A stretch of DNA of 64,000 bases from Maribacter antarcticus DSM 21422 (lineage in GTDB: Bacteria > Bacteroidota > Bacteroidia > Flavobacteriales > Flavobacteriaceae). Positions 9,066 to 16,681 of this stretch are shown here, in pieces; position 1 is the first letter of the stretch, and every line of letters starts with the position of its first letter. The translations under genes were made by a program, and so were the position numbers. The DNA is taken from assembly GCF_000621125.1 (NCBI RefSeq), contig NZ_JHZC01000010.1, positions 1 to 64,000 of the forward strand. Direction: 5' to 3'. Under the pieces are notes generated by a model. It saw only the letters and a list, made by a program, of their open reading frames with translations. It had not been told where the DNA came from and searched no databases.

Positions 9066-9236
9066 ATGAAAAGTTTTATTTTGAAATGGTATCCAGTTAT
9101 TCTAGCATTTATTTGTTTGCTATACTCCGTGGGGCTTGGTTTATTTGGTATGAAAGAGGAAGCTCAATATTCGGCGCACTGGCCTGGTACAATATTACTA
9201 TTTGCCTTGGCAATTAGACAAAGAAGAACATCATGA
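9066..9236 (+). CDS. Small membrane protein (56 aa)
   Basis: Starts MKSFILKWYPVILAFICLLYS, with one hydrophobic helix (about residues 8-27) and a second near the C-terminus (about 41-50) ending in RQRRTS. Its TGA overlaps the ATG of the next small gene (ATGA), which strongly supports both being translated. No family recognised. Confidence 0.6.
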   Translation: MKSFILKWYPVILAFICLLYSVGLGLFGMKEEAQYSAHWPGTILLFALAIRQRRTS

Positions 9237-9355
9237 ACATTGGATTTTTTATAGTAGGAGCTGTAATATTCGCTGTATATATAGGGCTGACATTTTATAA
9301 TATTTTCTATTCAAACAAAAAACAAAGAGAAGAAAACTATCCAAACAAAAAGTAA
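9233..9355 (+). CDS. Small single-pass membrane protein (40 aa)
   Basis: One membrane helix (about residues 3-25, IGFFIVGAVIFAVYIGLTFY) followed by a strongly charged Lys/Glu tail, so N-out/C-in topology is likely. The start overlaps the stop of the 56-residue gene, so translation is coupled. It resembles small subunits that accompany membrane transporters, but no partner transporter is adjacent. Confidence 0.55.
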   Translation: MNIGFFIVGAVIFAVYIGLTFYNIFYSNKKQREENYPNKK

Positions 9356-9494
9356 AATGTTGTTGTAGTTTAAAGCTTAACTTCATGCTTGCTTTTGGTT
9401 GCGGTTGCCACTGTATGGGCTAAATTATAGTAGCCTATTCTTCACTTCCACTGTTTTTAATTTTCAATTTATTTAGTAACTGCAGAATTTAGAG

Positions 9495-9920
9495 TTAAGC
9501 ATCATAATAGCCCAGATTTAAAAATTTGTTTTTTAAACCCGTCATTTTATGAATGAACTTTTTGTTATCTGTATAGTTCTTGTTTTTCCTGAACTGAATA
9601 AAATTTCCATTTGAATGTATGCTTAGCGTCTGTGTACTATATACAACTAAACGGTAATGTGGTATTATCCATGAATAACGGTCTAACTTATTGGTAAAAT
9701 GTATGATAATTCCTTTAGGCCTTAATTCAATGTTTGCATAATTAATAGCAAATGATTCCATATTTTTAGGTTGTAGTTTTGGGCTTAGTTCTTCTATGAT
9801 TAATCTGCTAGACCCTATACCCCCCATTTTTAGTCTTTCAAAAAAAGAAAATGGGGTACCTACCATAGCGCTGCTTTCCTTTATATAATCTTTACTTGTA
9901 TAACTGGTGTCAAATAACAT
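9495..9920 (-). CDS. Conserved-looking hypothetical protein
   Basis: 141 residues, no signal peptide or membrane helix. The middle alternates strands (ELRPKGIIIHFTNKLDRYSWIIPHYRLVVYS), as in a small beta-rich domain, and ends in a basic helix. No family recognised. It lies in opposite orientation within the pterin cluster and is a single-gene unit. Codon use resembles its neighbours. Confidence 0.55.
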   Translation of the reverse strand: MLFDTSYTSKDYIKESSAMVGTPFSFFERLKMGGIGSSRLIIEELSPKLQPKNMESFAINYANIELRPKGIIIHFTNKLDRYSWIIPHYRLVVYSTQTLSIHSNGNFIQFRKNKNYTDNKKFIHKMTGLKNKFLNLGYYDA

Positions 9921-10259
9921 ATTTTACGTTTTTAATTTAGCATTCTTAATTCGTGCGGGATAATAGACATCCCACCCCATTCTCAAAATATTTTACTACT
10001 TCTCAGTAGGGATTTCACTAAAAATTCCAATGAAAAACCCTAACAATAGATTGGATAAAAAATTCCAGTAGTTATGCGGTCGATAATACATAAAAGTCTT
10101 AAGTAAATTGACACGTATCTATAATAGTTGTTTTTACTTTTTCTCCAACGCTATAAAAAGCTTTAATAAAAACCGGATAAAACCACTTTTACTCTAGACG
10201 AGTAGTAGTTGTTCAACCACTAATGCCTCCTTCGATGCTGAGTATTGTTTAATCTGGTT
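9921..10259. other. Intergenic region, nothing recognised
   Basis: AT-rich sequence between the minus-strand hypothetical gene and the control region of the pterin operon. No ORF, tRNA or strong hairpin was found. Confidence 0.4.
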
Positions 10260-10289
10260 TGTTCGCAAGGCACTTATATATTGCGAACA
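10260..10289. promoter_or_regulatory. Inverted repeat TGTTCGCAA-N12-TTGCGAACA
   Basis: Perfect 9-bp arms with a 12-base spacer, about 30 bases upstream of operator copy 2. The arms are GC-richer than the surroundings. It could be a second regulator site or the end of an upstream transcript; sequence alone does not decide. Confidence 0.4.
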
Positions 10290-10318
10290 TATGATATCTA
10301 CAAAATTAGTAATTTTAA

Positions 10319-10370
10319 TTTTTGTTTAACAATAAATGATAAATATTAAACAAAAATACAAATATCTTTG
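10319..10370 (+). promoter_or_regulatory. Operator copy 2 with -7 box, pterin operon promoter
   Basis: TTTTTGTTTAA (10319-10329) is inverted perfectly at 10346-10356 with a 16-base spacer, identical in arms and spacing to copy 1 at 8300. A TATCTTTG box (10363-10370) matching TAnnTTTG follows 6 bases later, giving a transcript start a few bases downstream and a leader of about 30 bases. Confidence 0.65.
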
Positions 10371-10411
10371 CAGAGGAGTCAATTTTGAAATAACTACGGC
10401 CCATTATACCT

Positions 10412-10822
10412 ATGAATAAAACTGCAATTATCCGTTGTGAGCACTTTAACGCCGCTCATAGACTGCACAATAATAACTGGAGTGAAGAAAAAAACCTTCA
10501 AGTTTTTGGCAAATGTAATAACCCAAGTTATCATGGTCATAATTATGATTTAGAAGTGAAAATTATTGGATTGTGTAATCCTGAAACGGGTTATGTGATT
10601 GATACGAAGCTTCTTTCTGACCTTATTAAAGATAAGATATTGAACAGATTTGATCATAAAAACCTAAATGTAGATGTAAACGAATTTGAAAGCCTAAATC
10701 CAACCGTAGAAAATATAGCTATGGTTATATATAACATACTTAAACCAGAGCTAGAAGCTAGCCTAGAGCTAAAAATAAAACTTTATGAAACAGCAAGAAA
10801 CTATGTTGAATACCCGTACTAA
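10412..10822 (+). CDS. 6-pyruvoyl-tetrahydropterin synthase (PTPS), eukaryote-like
   Basis: 136 residues. Zinc ligands are H16, H41 and H43 (AAHRLH and HGHN); the proposed catalytic Cys is C35 in FGKCNNPSYHGHNY. That loop, plus DHKNLN, PTVEN and the LYET acid near residue 128, resembles animal PTPS more than bacterial QueD. PTPS turns 7,8-dihydroneopterin triphosphate into 6-pyruvoyl-tetrahydropterin. The next gene encodes the enzyme that makes its substrate, and an SDR follows, the three steps needed for tetrahydrobiopterin. A queuosine role (QueD) is the alternative, but no other queuosine gene is present. Confidence 0.85.
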   Translation: MNKTAIIRCEHFNAAHRLHNNNWSEEKNLQVFGKCNNPSYHGHNYDLEVKIIGLCNPETGYVIDTKLLSDLIKDKILNRFDHKNLNVDVNEFESLNPTVENIAMVIYNILKPELEASLELKIKLYETARNYVEYPY

Positions 10823-11486
10823 AGATAATTCACTGAATGGATTTAATGAAGATGAAATTGGGGATGATCATATTTATACGGGGCTAGAAACCCCAATGAA
10901 ATCGGATGCGTTCGTAATGTCAGACAAAGAAAAAAAGACAAAAATTTCGGATTTGTTTGCTCAGATAATGGATGTTATGGGACTTGACCTAACGGATGAT
11001 TCGTTAAAGGGAACCCCTAACAGAGTCGCTAAAATGTATATTGAAGAAATCTTTTCGGGGCTTAACCCAGATAACAAACCTAAGATTGCATTATTCGAAA
11101 ATAAATACAAGTACAATCAGATGTTGGTAGAAAAGAATATCACATTTTATTCTAATTGCGAACATCACTTCGTTCCAATCATTGGCCAAGCGCACATAGC
11201 TTACGTGTCCTCTGGAAAAGTTATTGGGCTTTCTAAAATCAACAGAATTGTTCAGTATTATGCCAAACGTCCGCAGGTACAAGAGCGATTGACTAATCAA
11301 ATAGCAATGGATTTGAAATCCATATTAGATACAGACGATATAGCGGTTATCATTGATGCGAAGCATTTATGTGTTTCTTCTCGTGGGGTAAAAGACGATG
11401 CCTCTGCAACGGTTACCTCATACTATGGTGGCGTGTTTGATAAACCACATAAAATTGCGGAATTGCAAAATTATTTAAACAAATAA
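10803..11486 (+). CDS. folE: GTP cyclohydrolase I
   Basis: 227 residues from the ATG at 10803; a start 18 bases earlier is possible. Zinc ligands C119 and H122 (in SNCEHHFVP) and C190 (in AKHLCVSSRG) mark the zinc-dependent type IA enzyme. QVQERLTNQIA and the substrate-binding helix are conserved. It converts GTP into 7,8-dihydroneopterin triphosphate. The first 45 residues are an acidic extension like that of eukaryotic enzymes. The gene overlaps the end of the PTPS gene by 20 bases, so the two are translated together. Folate synthesis is the usual role, but here the setting suggests a dedicated biopterin-type pathway. Confidence 0.92.
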   Translation: MLNTRTKDNSLNGFNEDEIGDDHIYTGLETPMKSDAFVMSDKEKKTKISDLFAQIMDVMGLDLTDDSLKGTPNRVAKMYIEEIFSGLNPDNKPKIALFENKYKYNQMLVEKNITFYSNCEHHFVPIIGQAHIAYVSSGKVIGLSKINRIVQYYAKRPQVQERLTNQIAMDLKSILDTDDIAVIIDAKHLCVSSRGVKDDASATVTSYYGGVFDKPHKIAELQNYLNK

Positions 11487-11498
11487 AGTAATCATCTA

Positions 11499-12182
11499 TT
11501 GAAAACATATATAATTGTAGGAGGAAGTAAAGGAATCGGAAATGCCATTGTCAATGAGTTATCTGAAGCCCATAAAATAATTAACATTAGCCGGACTGCT
11601 CCTGAAATGGAACATCCGAACGTAACCCACCATACGTGTGATATTCTAAAAGACGATTTACCGGATATAGAAGAAGTAGATGGACTCATATATTGCCCTG
11701 GCAGTATTAATTTAAAGCCTATCTCTAGACTAAGCTTGGATGACTTCCAAAACGATTTTGAAATTAATGTTTTGGGAGCTGTAAAATCAATACAGAAGTA
11801 TTTACCCCAATTAAAGAAAGGTAAAAATCCGTCAATATTGTTATTTAGCACTGTCGCTTCTAAGTTGGGTATGCCATTTCACGCAAGTGTGGCTACATCA
11901 AAATCTGGAGTTGAGGGATTGGTTAAATCACTTGGAGCAGAGCTAGCACCAACCATTAGAGTTAATGCTATTGCTCCAACGGTAACAGATACAGCACTTG
12001 CATCTAAGTTATTACGTAATGAAAAAATGATTGAGAATATAACAGAACGTCATCCATTAAAAAGATTGTTAAACCCTAAAGAAGTGGCAGCAACAGCAAC
12101 ATTCTTATTATCGGACAAAGCAGCTTCATTTTCAGGGCAGATATTTGAGATGGATTGTGGTATTGTATCTTTTAAAATTTAG
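11499..12182 (+). CDS. Short-chain dehydrogenase/reductase with atypical active site
   Basis: 227 residues from a TTG start 12 bases after folE. The cofactor loop GGSKGIG is at residues 8-14, NAG is replaced by CPG at about 66-68, and the catalytic Ser is S117. The usual Tyr four residues before the Lys (YxxxK) is missing: the segment is HASVATSK, so V131 occupies the Tyr position while K135 is kept. The C-terminal part (TVTDTALASKLL, DCGI) is SDR-like. By position it could be the sepiapterin-reductase-like step that finishes a reduced pterin, but without the Tyr another residue or another reaction must be involved. Confidence 0.85.
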   Translation: MKTYIIVGGSKGIGNAIVNELSEAHKIINISRTAPEMEHPNVTHHTCDILKDDLPDIEEVDGLIYCPGSINLKPISRLSLDDFQNDFEINVLGAVKSIQKYLPQLKKGKNPSILLFSTVASKLGMPFHASVATSKSGVEGLVKSLGAELAPTIRVNAIAPTVTDTALASKLLRNEKMIENITERHPLKRLLNPKEVAATATFLLSDKAASFSGQIFEMDCGIVSFKI

Positions 12183-12184
12183 TT

Positions 12185-12709
12185 ATGAAAACAGTTGATA
12201 AAGCAAAATTAGCTCCAAGTACTTCTACAGCAACAAAAAGGCAATCAATTTATGATATAGCTATCAACGCTATAGATGGTACTCCTATTTCGCTCTTAAA
12301 GTTTAAAGGGAAAAAAATTCTTTTTGTTAATGTAGCTTCAGAATGCGGATTTACAAAACAATATAAAGAGTTACAAACATTAAGTGATACCTATGCTGAG
12401 GAACTCATCGTTATTGGTTTGCCATGCAATCAGTTCGGTCAGCAAGAACCAGGAGATGCTTCACAAATTCAAGAATTTTGTGAGTTGAATTTTGGTGTTA
12501 CCTTTTTGCTTACTGCAAAGATAGATGTGAAAGGAAGTAAGCAGCATCCCTTGTATAAATGGCTCACAGATAAAGACCTAAACGGCAAAAATAGCTCTAG
12601 TGTAAAATGGAATTTTCAAAAGTATTTGGTGGATGATATGGGAAAACTAATTGATAATTACCTCTCTATCACTAATCCAATGAGCTCAAAAATCACTAAG
12701 TATCTGTAA
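12185..12709 (+). CDS. Glutathione peroxidase family (thioredoxin-type) peroxidase
   Basis: 174 residues. The peroxidatic C54 lies in NVASECGFT, the Gln in LPCNQFGQQEPG and the Trp-Asn pair in KWNF, the full GPx catalytic set with Cys instead of selenocysteine. The second Cys (in NQFG...FCELNFG) allows reduction by thioredoxin, as in most bacterial members. It begins 2 bases after the SDR stop, so it is the last gene of the pterin operon. Co-expression fits protection against peroxide formed by light or by reduced pterins. The 20-residue N-terminal extension has no signal peptide. Confidence 0.9.
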   Translation: MKTVDKAKLAPSTSTATKRQSIYDIAINAIDGTPISLLKFKGKKILFVNVASECGFTKQYKELQTLSDTYAEELIVIGLPCNQFGQQEPGDASQIQEFCELNFGVTFLLTAKIDVKGSKQHPLYKWLTDKDLNGKNSSSVKWNFQKYLVDDMGKLIDNYLSITNPMSSKITKYL

Positions 12710-12884
12710 CTTTTTAAGCTTATTAGTAGCTTTTGGGTGCGTAGTTATAGTACTACATGGCATCCTAAAACTATGTCTTTTCTATTATAGTTCTGACAAT
12801 CTGCTTGGCTTTAAAGCTATTGCCTTATCCTATTTATGATATCGTTTGGAATCATTTTCGATTCCTTTTATTGCGAATACAAAA

Positions 12885-12918
12885 AAATCCTTTCCGAGCT
12901 TATGCTTAGAAAGGATTT
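12885..12918. terminator. Bidirectional hairpin terminator
   Basis: AAATCCTTTC (12885-12894) pairs perfectly with GAAAGGATTT (12909-12918). It lies between the convergent peroxidase and DUF6952-like genes and has A/T tails on both sides. Confidence 0.65.
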
Positions 12919-12942
12919 AAAGGTATTGTAAATTATTTAAAG

Positions 12943-13191
12943 CTACCGGTCAATAGAACCCATTACTTTTTGGGCAAAGCCGTTTGCGGCATCTCTTTCG
13001 GACATTCCGTTAGCAACCATATTGTGCATTTCTACCGCACCACATAAATTGGTTATAAGTTCGCCCACCACGTCCATATCCTCATCAGTTACCGAGCGGT
13101 GTTCCGAAAAAGACTCTAAGACCTCGATGGTGTTTTCCAGACTTCCTTTGTCGTTGTTTTTTTGCAAATGTTTAATTACTGGTAACTTCAT
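12943..13191 (-). CDS. Small protein, DUF6952-like, thioredoxin partner
   Basis: 82 residues, predicted helical, no membrane segment, starting MKLPVIKHLQKNN and ending GFAQKVMGSIDR. It overlaps the thioredoxin-like gene by 20 bases. The thioredoxin/DUF6952/AhpC group recurs in flavobacteria, which supports the assignment; biochemical function is unknown. Expected to act in the cytoplasm with the redox pair upstream. Confidence 0.65.
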   Translation of the reverse strand: MKLPVIKHLQKNNDKGSLENTIEVLESFSEHRSVTDEDMDVVGELITNLCGAVEMHNMVANGMSERDAANGFAQKVMGSIDR

Positions 13192-13486
13192 CTACTAATT
13201 GTTTTAGATTTTCAAATTTATTAGTCTGCACTTGATTTACAAACGTTCCACTTTTAAAGGTGGCAAAGGTAGGCAGGTTATCTACCGTAGCTAGTTTACG
13301 GGAATCTGGAAATTTTTCAGCATCTGCCAAAACAAAAACGATATTTTCGTTCTCGGTAGCCAGTTTTTTAAACTTGGGTTTCATTAAGCGGCAGTTTCCG
13401 CACCAGCTTGCTACGTATTGTACCACGACCGTATCGTTTTCGTGTATGATTGCTGTAAGATTATCTTGATCTAAAGTCTGTACCAT
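13172..13486 (-). CDS. Thioredoxin family protein (CGNC)
   Basis: 104 residues, a minimal thioredoxin fold with the redox motif C29-G-N-C32 (SWCGNC), the cis-Pro in DNLPTF (about residue 72) and no signal peptide, so it is cytoplasmic. The CGNC rather than CGPC motif shifts the redox potential and suggests a dedicated role. It lies 87 bases downstream of a 2-Cys peroxiredoxin, which it may reduce. The 3' end overlaps the DUF6952-like gene. Confidence 0.88.
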   Translation of the reverse strand: MVQTLDQDNLTAIIHENDTVVVQYVASWCGNCRLMKPKFKKLATENENIVFVLADAEKFPDSRKLATVDNLPTFATFKSGTFVNQVQTNKFENLKQLVDEVTSN

Positions 13487-13522
13487 AACTACTTTATATT
13501 TTTTATTTCTGTTGTTAATTCT

Positions 13523-13562
13523 AAGTAGTCAAGACGCTGCTTTTACAAATTCTTGACTACTT
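13523..13562. terminator. Hairpin between peroxiredoxin and thioredoxin genes
   Basis: AAGTAGTCAAG (13523-13533) pairs perfectly with its complement at 13552-13562. On the minus strand it follows the peroxiredoxin stop and could attenuate read-through into the thioredoxin gene. The T-run is weak. Confidence 0.5.
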
Positions 13563-13573
13563 TTTATATGTGC

Positions 13574-14212
13574 CTAGTTTGCAGAGAAATATGCGGCAAC
13601 CCCTTTACGGTCTGCATCCATAGCTTTTTCTCCCTCTTCCCAGTTTGCTGGGCATACTTCACCTTTTTCCTGAACATGTGTAAAAGCATCTACTAAACGT
13701 AAATACTCTTTCACGTTGCGGCCCAACGGCATATGGTTTATGCCTTCGTGAAAGACCACTCCGTCCTCATCAATTAGATAGGTTGCGCGGTAGGTAACAT
13801 TGTCGCCCTCTACCGTGTAGGTAGCAGATTCTTCGTCAAATTTTTCATCTGTAATATCAAGTATGCCTAAACGATTAGCTAGGTTGCGGTTGCTATCTGC
13901 AAGGATGGGATAGGTCACGCCTTCGATGCCACCATCATCTTTAGCAGTGTTCAGCCACGCAAAATGTACTTCTGGAGTATCACAAGACGCACCGATAACT
14001 AGCGTGTTGCGTTTTTCAAATTCCTCCAATGCTGCTTGAAACGCATGCAGTTCTGTAGGGCAGACAAAGGTGAAGTCTTTGGGGTACCAAAAAAGCAAGA
14101 CTTTTTTGCCTTTATTTTTTGCTTCTTCAAAAATATTAAGTTTAAATGTGTCGCCCATTTCGTTCATCGCATTGACGTTTAGATTTGGGAATTTTTTTCC
14201 TACTGCTGTCAT
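13574..14212 (-). CDS. 2-Cys peroxiredoxin (AhpC/TSA family)
   Basis: 212 residues. Peroxidatic C51 in FTFVCPTE, resolving C187 in GEVCPANW, and the conserved arginine in YRATYLIDEDG. It reduces hydrogen peroxide and organic hydroperoxides using thioredoxin or an AhpF-like partner. No signal peptide. Likely electron source: the CGNC thioredoxin just downstream. A hairpin separates the two genes, so the peroxiredoxin is probably made in larger amounts. Confidence 0.93.
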   Translation of the reverse strand: MTAVGKKFPNLNVNAMNEMGDTFKLNIFEEAKNKGKKVLLFWYPKDFTFVCPTELHAFQAALEEFEKRNTLVIGASCDTPEVHFAWLNTAKDDGGIEGVTYPILADSNRNLANRLGILDITDEKFDEESATYTVEGDNVTYRATYLIDEDGVVFHEGINHMPLGRNVKEYLRLVDAFTHVQEKGEVCPANWEEGEKAMDADRKGVAAYFSAN

Positions 14213-14611
14213 AATTATATTTTTTGTAAAGTTAACCTGACTCTCTAAGCGAAAACAGCTGAGAACCCTAGAAAAAATGATGCATTCATAAGCTTATTCT
14301 ATATTAAAAAAAGGGTAGTAATAATGTCATAATTTTAACAATTAAAAACGAAAGTCGATAAGAAAAAGCGGTGTATATTGCGTAATCACAGCATTTAAAA
14401 CCGATTGAGCAAATCATTAATAAAAGTTAAAATTTTCATAAAACATATATGCGGTAATGCGTGTATTCACTCTTCTTAGACTTGGAGGTCTTTTATGCGA
14501 CAACAAATGTAGGAATACCCTTCTTTTATGAAGAACGGAGGTGCTTCACATAGCTACTGCATGCGCTCCAAGAAGTACGTGTTTGCTTGCGAAGATTGGC
14601 GTGTTGTGCGC
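14213..14611. other. Intergenic region, nothing firm
   Basis: Contains the promoter of the peroxiredoxin gene on the minus strand and the 3' side of the effector gene. A 43-codon frame from 14528 on the plus strand overlaps the effector gene and is not supported. Confidence 0.35.
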
Positions 14612-15270
14612 TTAGATGAATCCTCCAAACATGACATGACAAGCAATAAAACCTAAAACAGATAAAATGATTCCTATCAAAAAAATATGGAAAGATTTTC
14701 GAAGAAGTTTAAATTTCTTATCCATGGTCTTACCTAAGTAGAACGTGTCTTTTGCAATCGTTTTATAGAGTTCATCTCCTTTATATATCAAACCTATTAG
14801 TTGTTTGGTGAAATCAGCTTCGGTCATTCCATTGAGATTACCATAAAACAATACATTGTTAACTACACCATCTCCATGAGTTAGTTCTGGACGTGTCGCA
14901 AAGACGGCATAGGCAATTGAAATAAGATTTGTAAGCGACATAATAACAGCCGGATAAATTAGGTGTGGGTCTTTATCTAACTACTCAATACAGCACCTAA
15001 AATGATAGATAGAATTAATGCATTTATAGAAATAAGAATATTAGATTTTCTATCAATCATTGCGTTTAAGGTATATTGGTTTTTTGAAACCAGCCGAAAT
15101 AAGGTCTCTGCACCTCGCTCAGATCTAGGTTCAACCTTAGCCAACTTTTTCTTTAATTTTTTAAGGGTATCCTTATCAATACCCAACGCTTCAATAAGAT
15201 GATTGTCAACAGCTTTTTCTTGTTTTTTAGTTGCTTTTTCTGATGCTTTCATATGACAGTTTTTAAACAA
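14612..15270 (-). pseudogene. Pycsar-type membrane effector (PycTM-like), frameshifted
   Basis: Two frames together make one protein. The first (15270 to 14977) contains RSERGAETLFRLVSKNQYTL and DRKSNILISINALILSIILG, the start of the two-to-three-helix membrane region. It stops after AVLSS, and the text resumes in the -1 frame as LDKDPHLIYPAV...NLISIAYAVFATRP, with the GNLNGM and FYLGKTMDKKFKLLRKSF segments and a last membrane helix. This is the architecture of Pycsar effectors, which disrupt the membrane after sensing a cyclic pyrimidine nucleotide. There is no HD domain and no cyclase gene nearby. No slippery heptamer is visible at the junction, so mutation or sequencing error is likelier than programmed frameshifting. 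Translation probably starts at M7 (15252). Confidence 0.8.
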
Positions 15271-15273
15271 TCT

Positions 15274-15927
15274 TTATATTTTTAGTAGTTGCTGCCTAGC
15301 GAAACAAGGCATCTCAATGTCAAATTCTGTATAAACAGCTTTCGGAATTCCAATGTCTGCGATGTAAATACCGATCTCTTTTGGGAGGAATTCTAGTATT
15401 GTTTTAGGCGCAGCTAAGGTTACAACTTGGTTCGCTTTAAATAGTGGTTCGCTCCTATTTTTAGAAATTCCTATGGGAATATCTAACGAAATTCTATGTG
15501 CAGTAGCTGCGTTTGCCAAGGTGATTTTTTCTAAGAACAGCTTTGATAAAGGCAGTCTTTGCGAAAATCCTAGATAGGCATCAACCCAAATATCAGTTGT
15601 AGAAGGTAATCGTTGTGTCACCCCAAATAGCACTGCTCTTTCTAACTGGGTTCGCGGAAGTTCTTTTGTAATAGCAACTGCCAAATCAAGATACACATCA
15701 TAACCCCAAGCTGCCAATCTTCTTGCAGCCACCAAGCCACCACCGCCATTATTTCCATTTCCAACGCCGATGGTGATTTTTGAGTTTTTACTTGCCTTTA
15801 AGGCTATTAATCGCGCGAGTTGCAGACCTGCATTTTCCATCATTAATTCAACGGGTAAACCGTATTTTTCAACGGCTAGATAATCCATCTTTTTAAACGC
15901 TTCTAAGGAAATTGCTTGCATTGCCAT
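15274..15927 (-). CDS. YjeF_N domain protein (NAD(P)H-hydrate epimerase-like), altered motif
   Basis: 217 residues, only the N-terminal half of bifunctional NnrE-NnrD; the ADP-dependent dehydratase domain is absent. Helix start MENAG (about residue 30-34) is conserved. The signature GNNGGDGLVAAR reads GNNGGGGLVAARRL here, so Asp is Gly, and DIPSG reads DIPIG. This makes ordinary NAD(P)HX epimerase activity uncertain. The start overlaps the stop of the upstream unknown gene (TGATG), and the effector gene starts 3 bases after its stop, so it belongs to a four-gene operon. Confidence 0.8.
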   Translation of the reverse strand: MAMQAISLEAFKKMDYLAVEKYGLPVELMMENAGLQLARLIALKASKNSKITIGVGNGNNGGGGLVAARRLAAWGYDVYLDLAVAITKELPRTQLERAVLFGVTQRLPSTTDIWVDAYLGFSQRLPLSKLFLEKITLANAATAHRISLDIPIGISKNRSEPLFKANQVVTLAAPKTILEFLPKEIGIYIADIGIPKAVYTEFDIEMPCFARQQLLKI

Positions 15928-16670
15928 CAGTTTATTTTTTTATAATTTTCAATGGCTTCCTTAAAAAATAAAATAGCTGCTGACTTATCTACTGTTTCTG
16001 CAGGAAGTACTGCACCGGTAAAACCATCATTTTTCCATATCCCTTTTGAAAGGGAGGAAAAACCTGCTGTAGGTATGGCCGTATGGTCTTTATATCCACT
16101 GATATAAAAATAGTGCTCCTTACATACGGTATCGGGAATTGCTAACCCAAACCCTACAGCAATATGGTCATTTAAACGCGCATACGCACCACTATCAAAA
16201 TGATGTGGCCAAGTCCGAATCGGTGATGCTAGATTATTACCCTTTAGGGTTTCTTCCAAGGCTGACTGCGCTAGTATTCGCAATTGCAATAATTCTGCCA
16301 GTCTGTTTACAGCAACCAATTCGAGCTTAAAATCAGCCATAATCTCGTAAGGTAGGTCATAGTGAAACTCATAATCGTATGATTTATTCAAAACCGTTTT
16401 TGAAGTTTCTTGGAGCCAATTCAGAACATCCGAATGAGTAGCGCCATCTAAAAGGAAAACGCTATTAGTATTTTCAGAATTCCAATTCAAACTGAAATTT
16501 TTATAGTTTAAAGAAAGGAGATCTCCATTTTCAGAAAGGGCATGCGTTTCCATGCAATTTTTTGCTATTGAAAACCCCAGATTCGTATGGCTATCATCAT
16601 CCTTTTTTGCTACAAAACTAATTCCTGCAGCGGCCAAATATTGGGCAGCTAAATGTATCATTTTTTCCAT
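15927..16670 (-). CDS. Unknown protein, possibly DUF5996-like
   Basis: 247 residues, cytoplasmic, no repeats. A conserved-looking block is RTWPHHFDSGAYARLNDHIAVGFGLAIPD (about 154-182), with HHFD and YFYISGY, which brings to mind DUF5996, whose members have a similar W-P-x-HFD signature. Function unknown. It sits 11 bases after the flavoprotein gene and is coupled to the YjeF_N gene by a TGATG overlap. The neighbours suggest a redox or nucleotide-repair role; this is an inference from context only. Confidence 0.7.
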   Translation of the reverse strand: MEKMIHLAAQYLAAAGISFVAKKDDDSHTNLGFSIAKNCMETHALSENGDLLSLNYKNFSLNWNSENTNSVFLLDGATHSDVLNWLQETSKTVLNKSYDYEFHYDLPYEIMADFKLELVAVNRLAELLQLRILAQSALEETLKGNNLASPIRTWPHHFDSGAYARLNDHIAVGFGLAIPDTVCKEHYFYISGYKDHTAIPTAGFSSLSKGIWKNDGFTGAVLPAETVDKSAAILFFKEAIENYKKIN

Positions 16671-16681
16671 TCTCTTATGTT

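Noticed and set aside
14528-14659. 43-codon plus-strand frame
   Set aside because: It runs into the end of the Pycsar-type gene and has no family or start signal.
14960-14990. Programmed -1 frameshift in the Pycsar-type effector
   Set aside because: The -1 direction would fit, but no slippery heptamer or following structure was seen at the junction.
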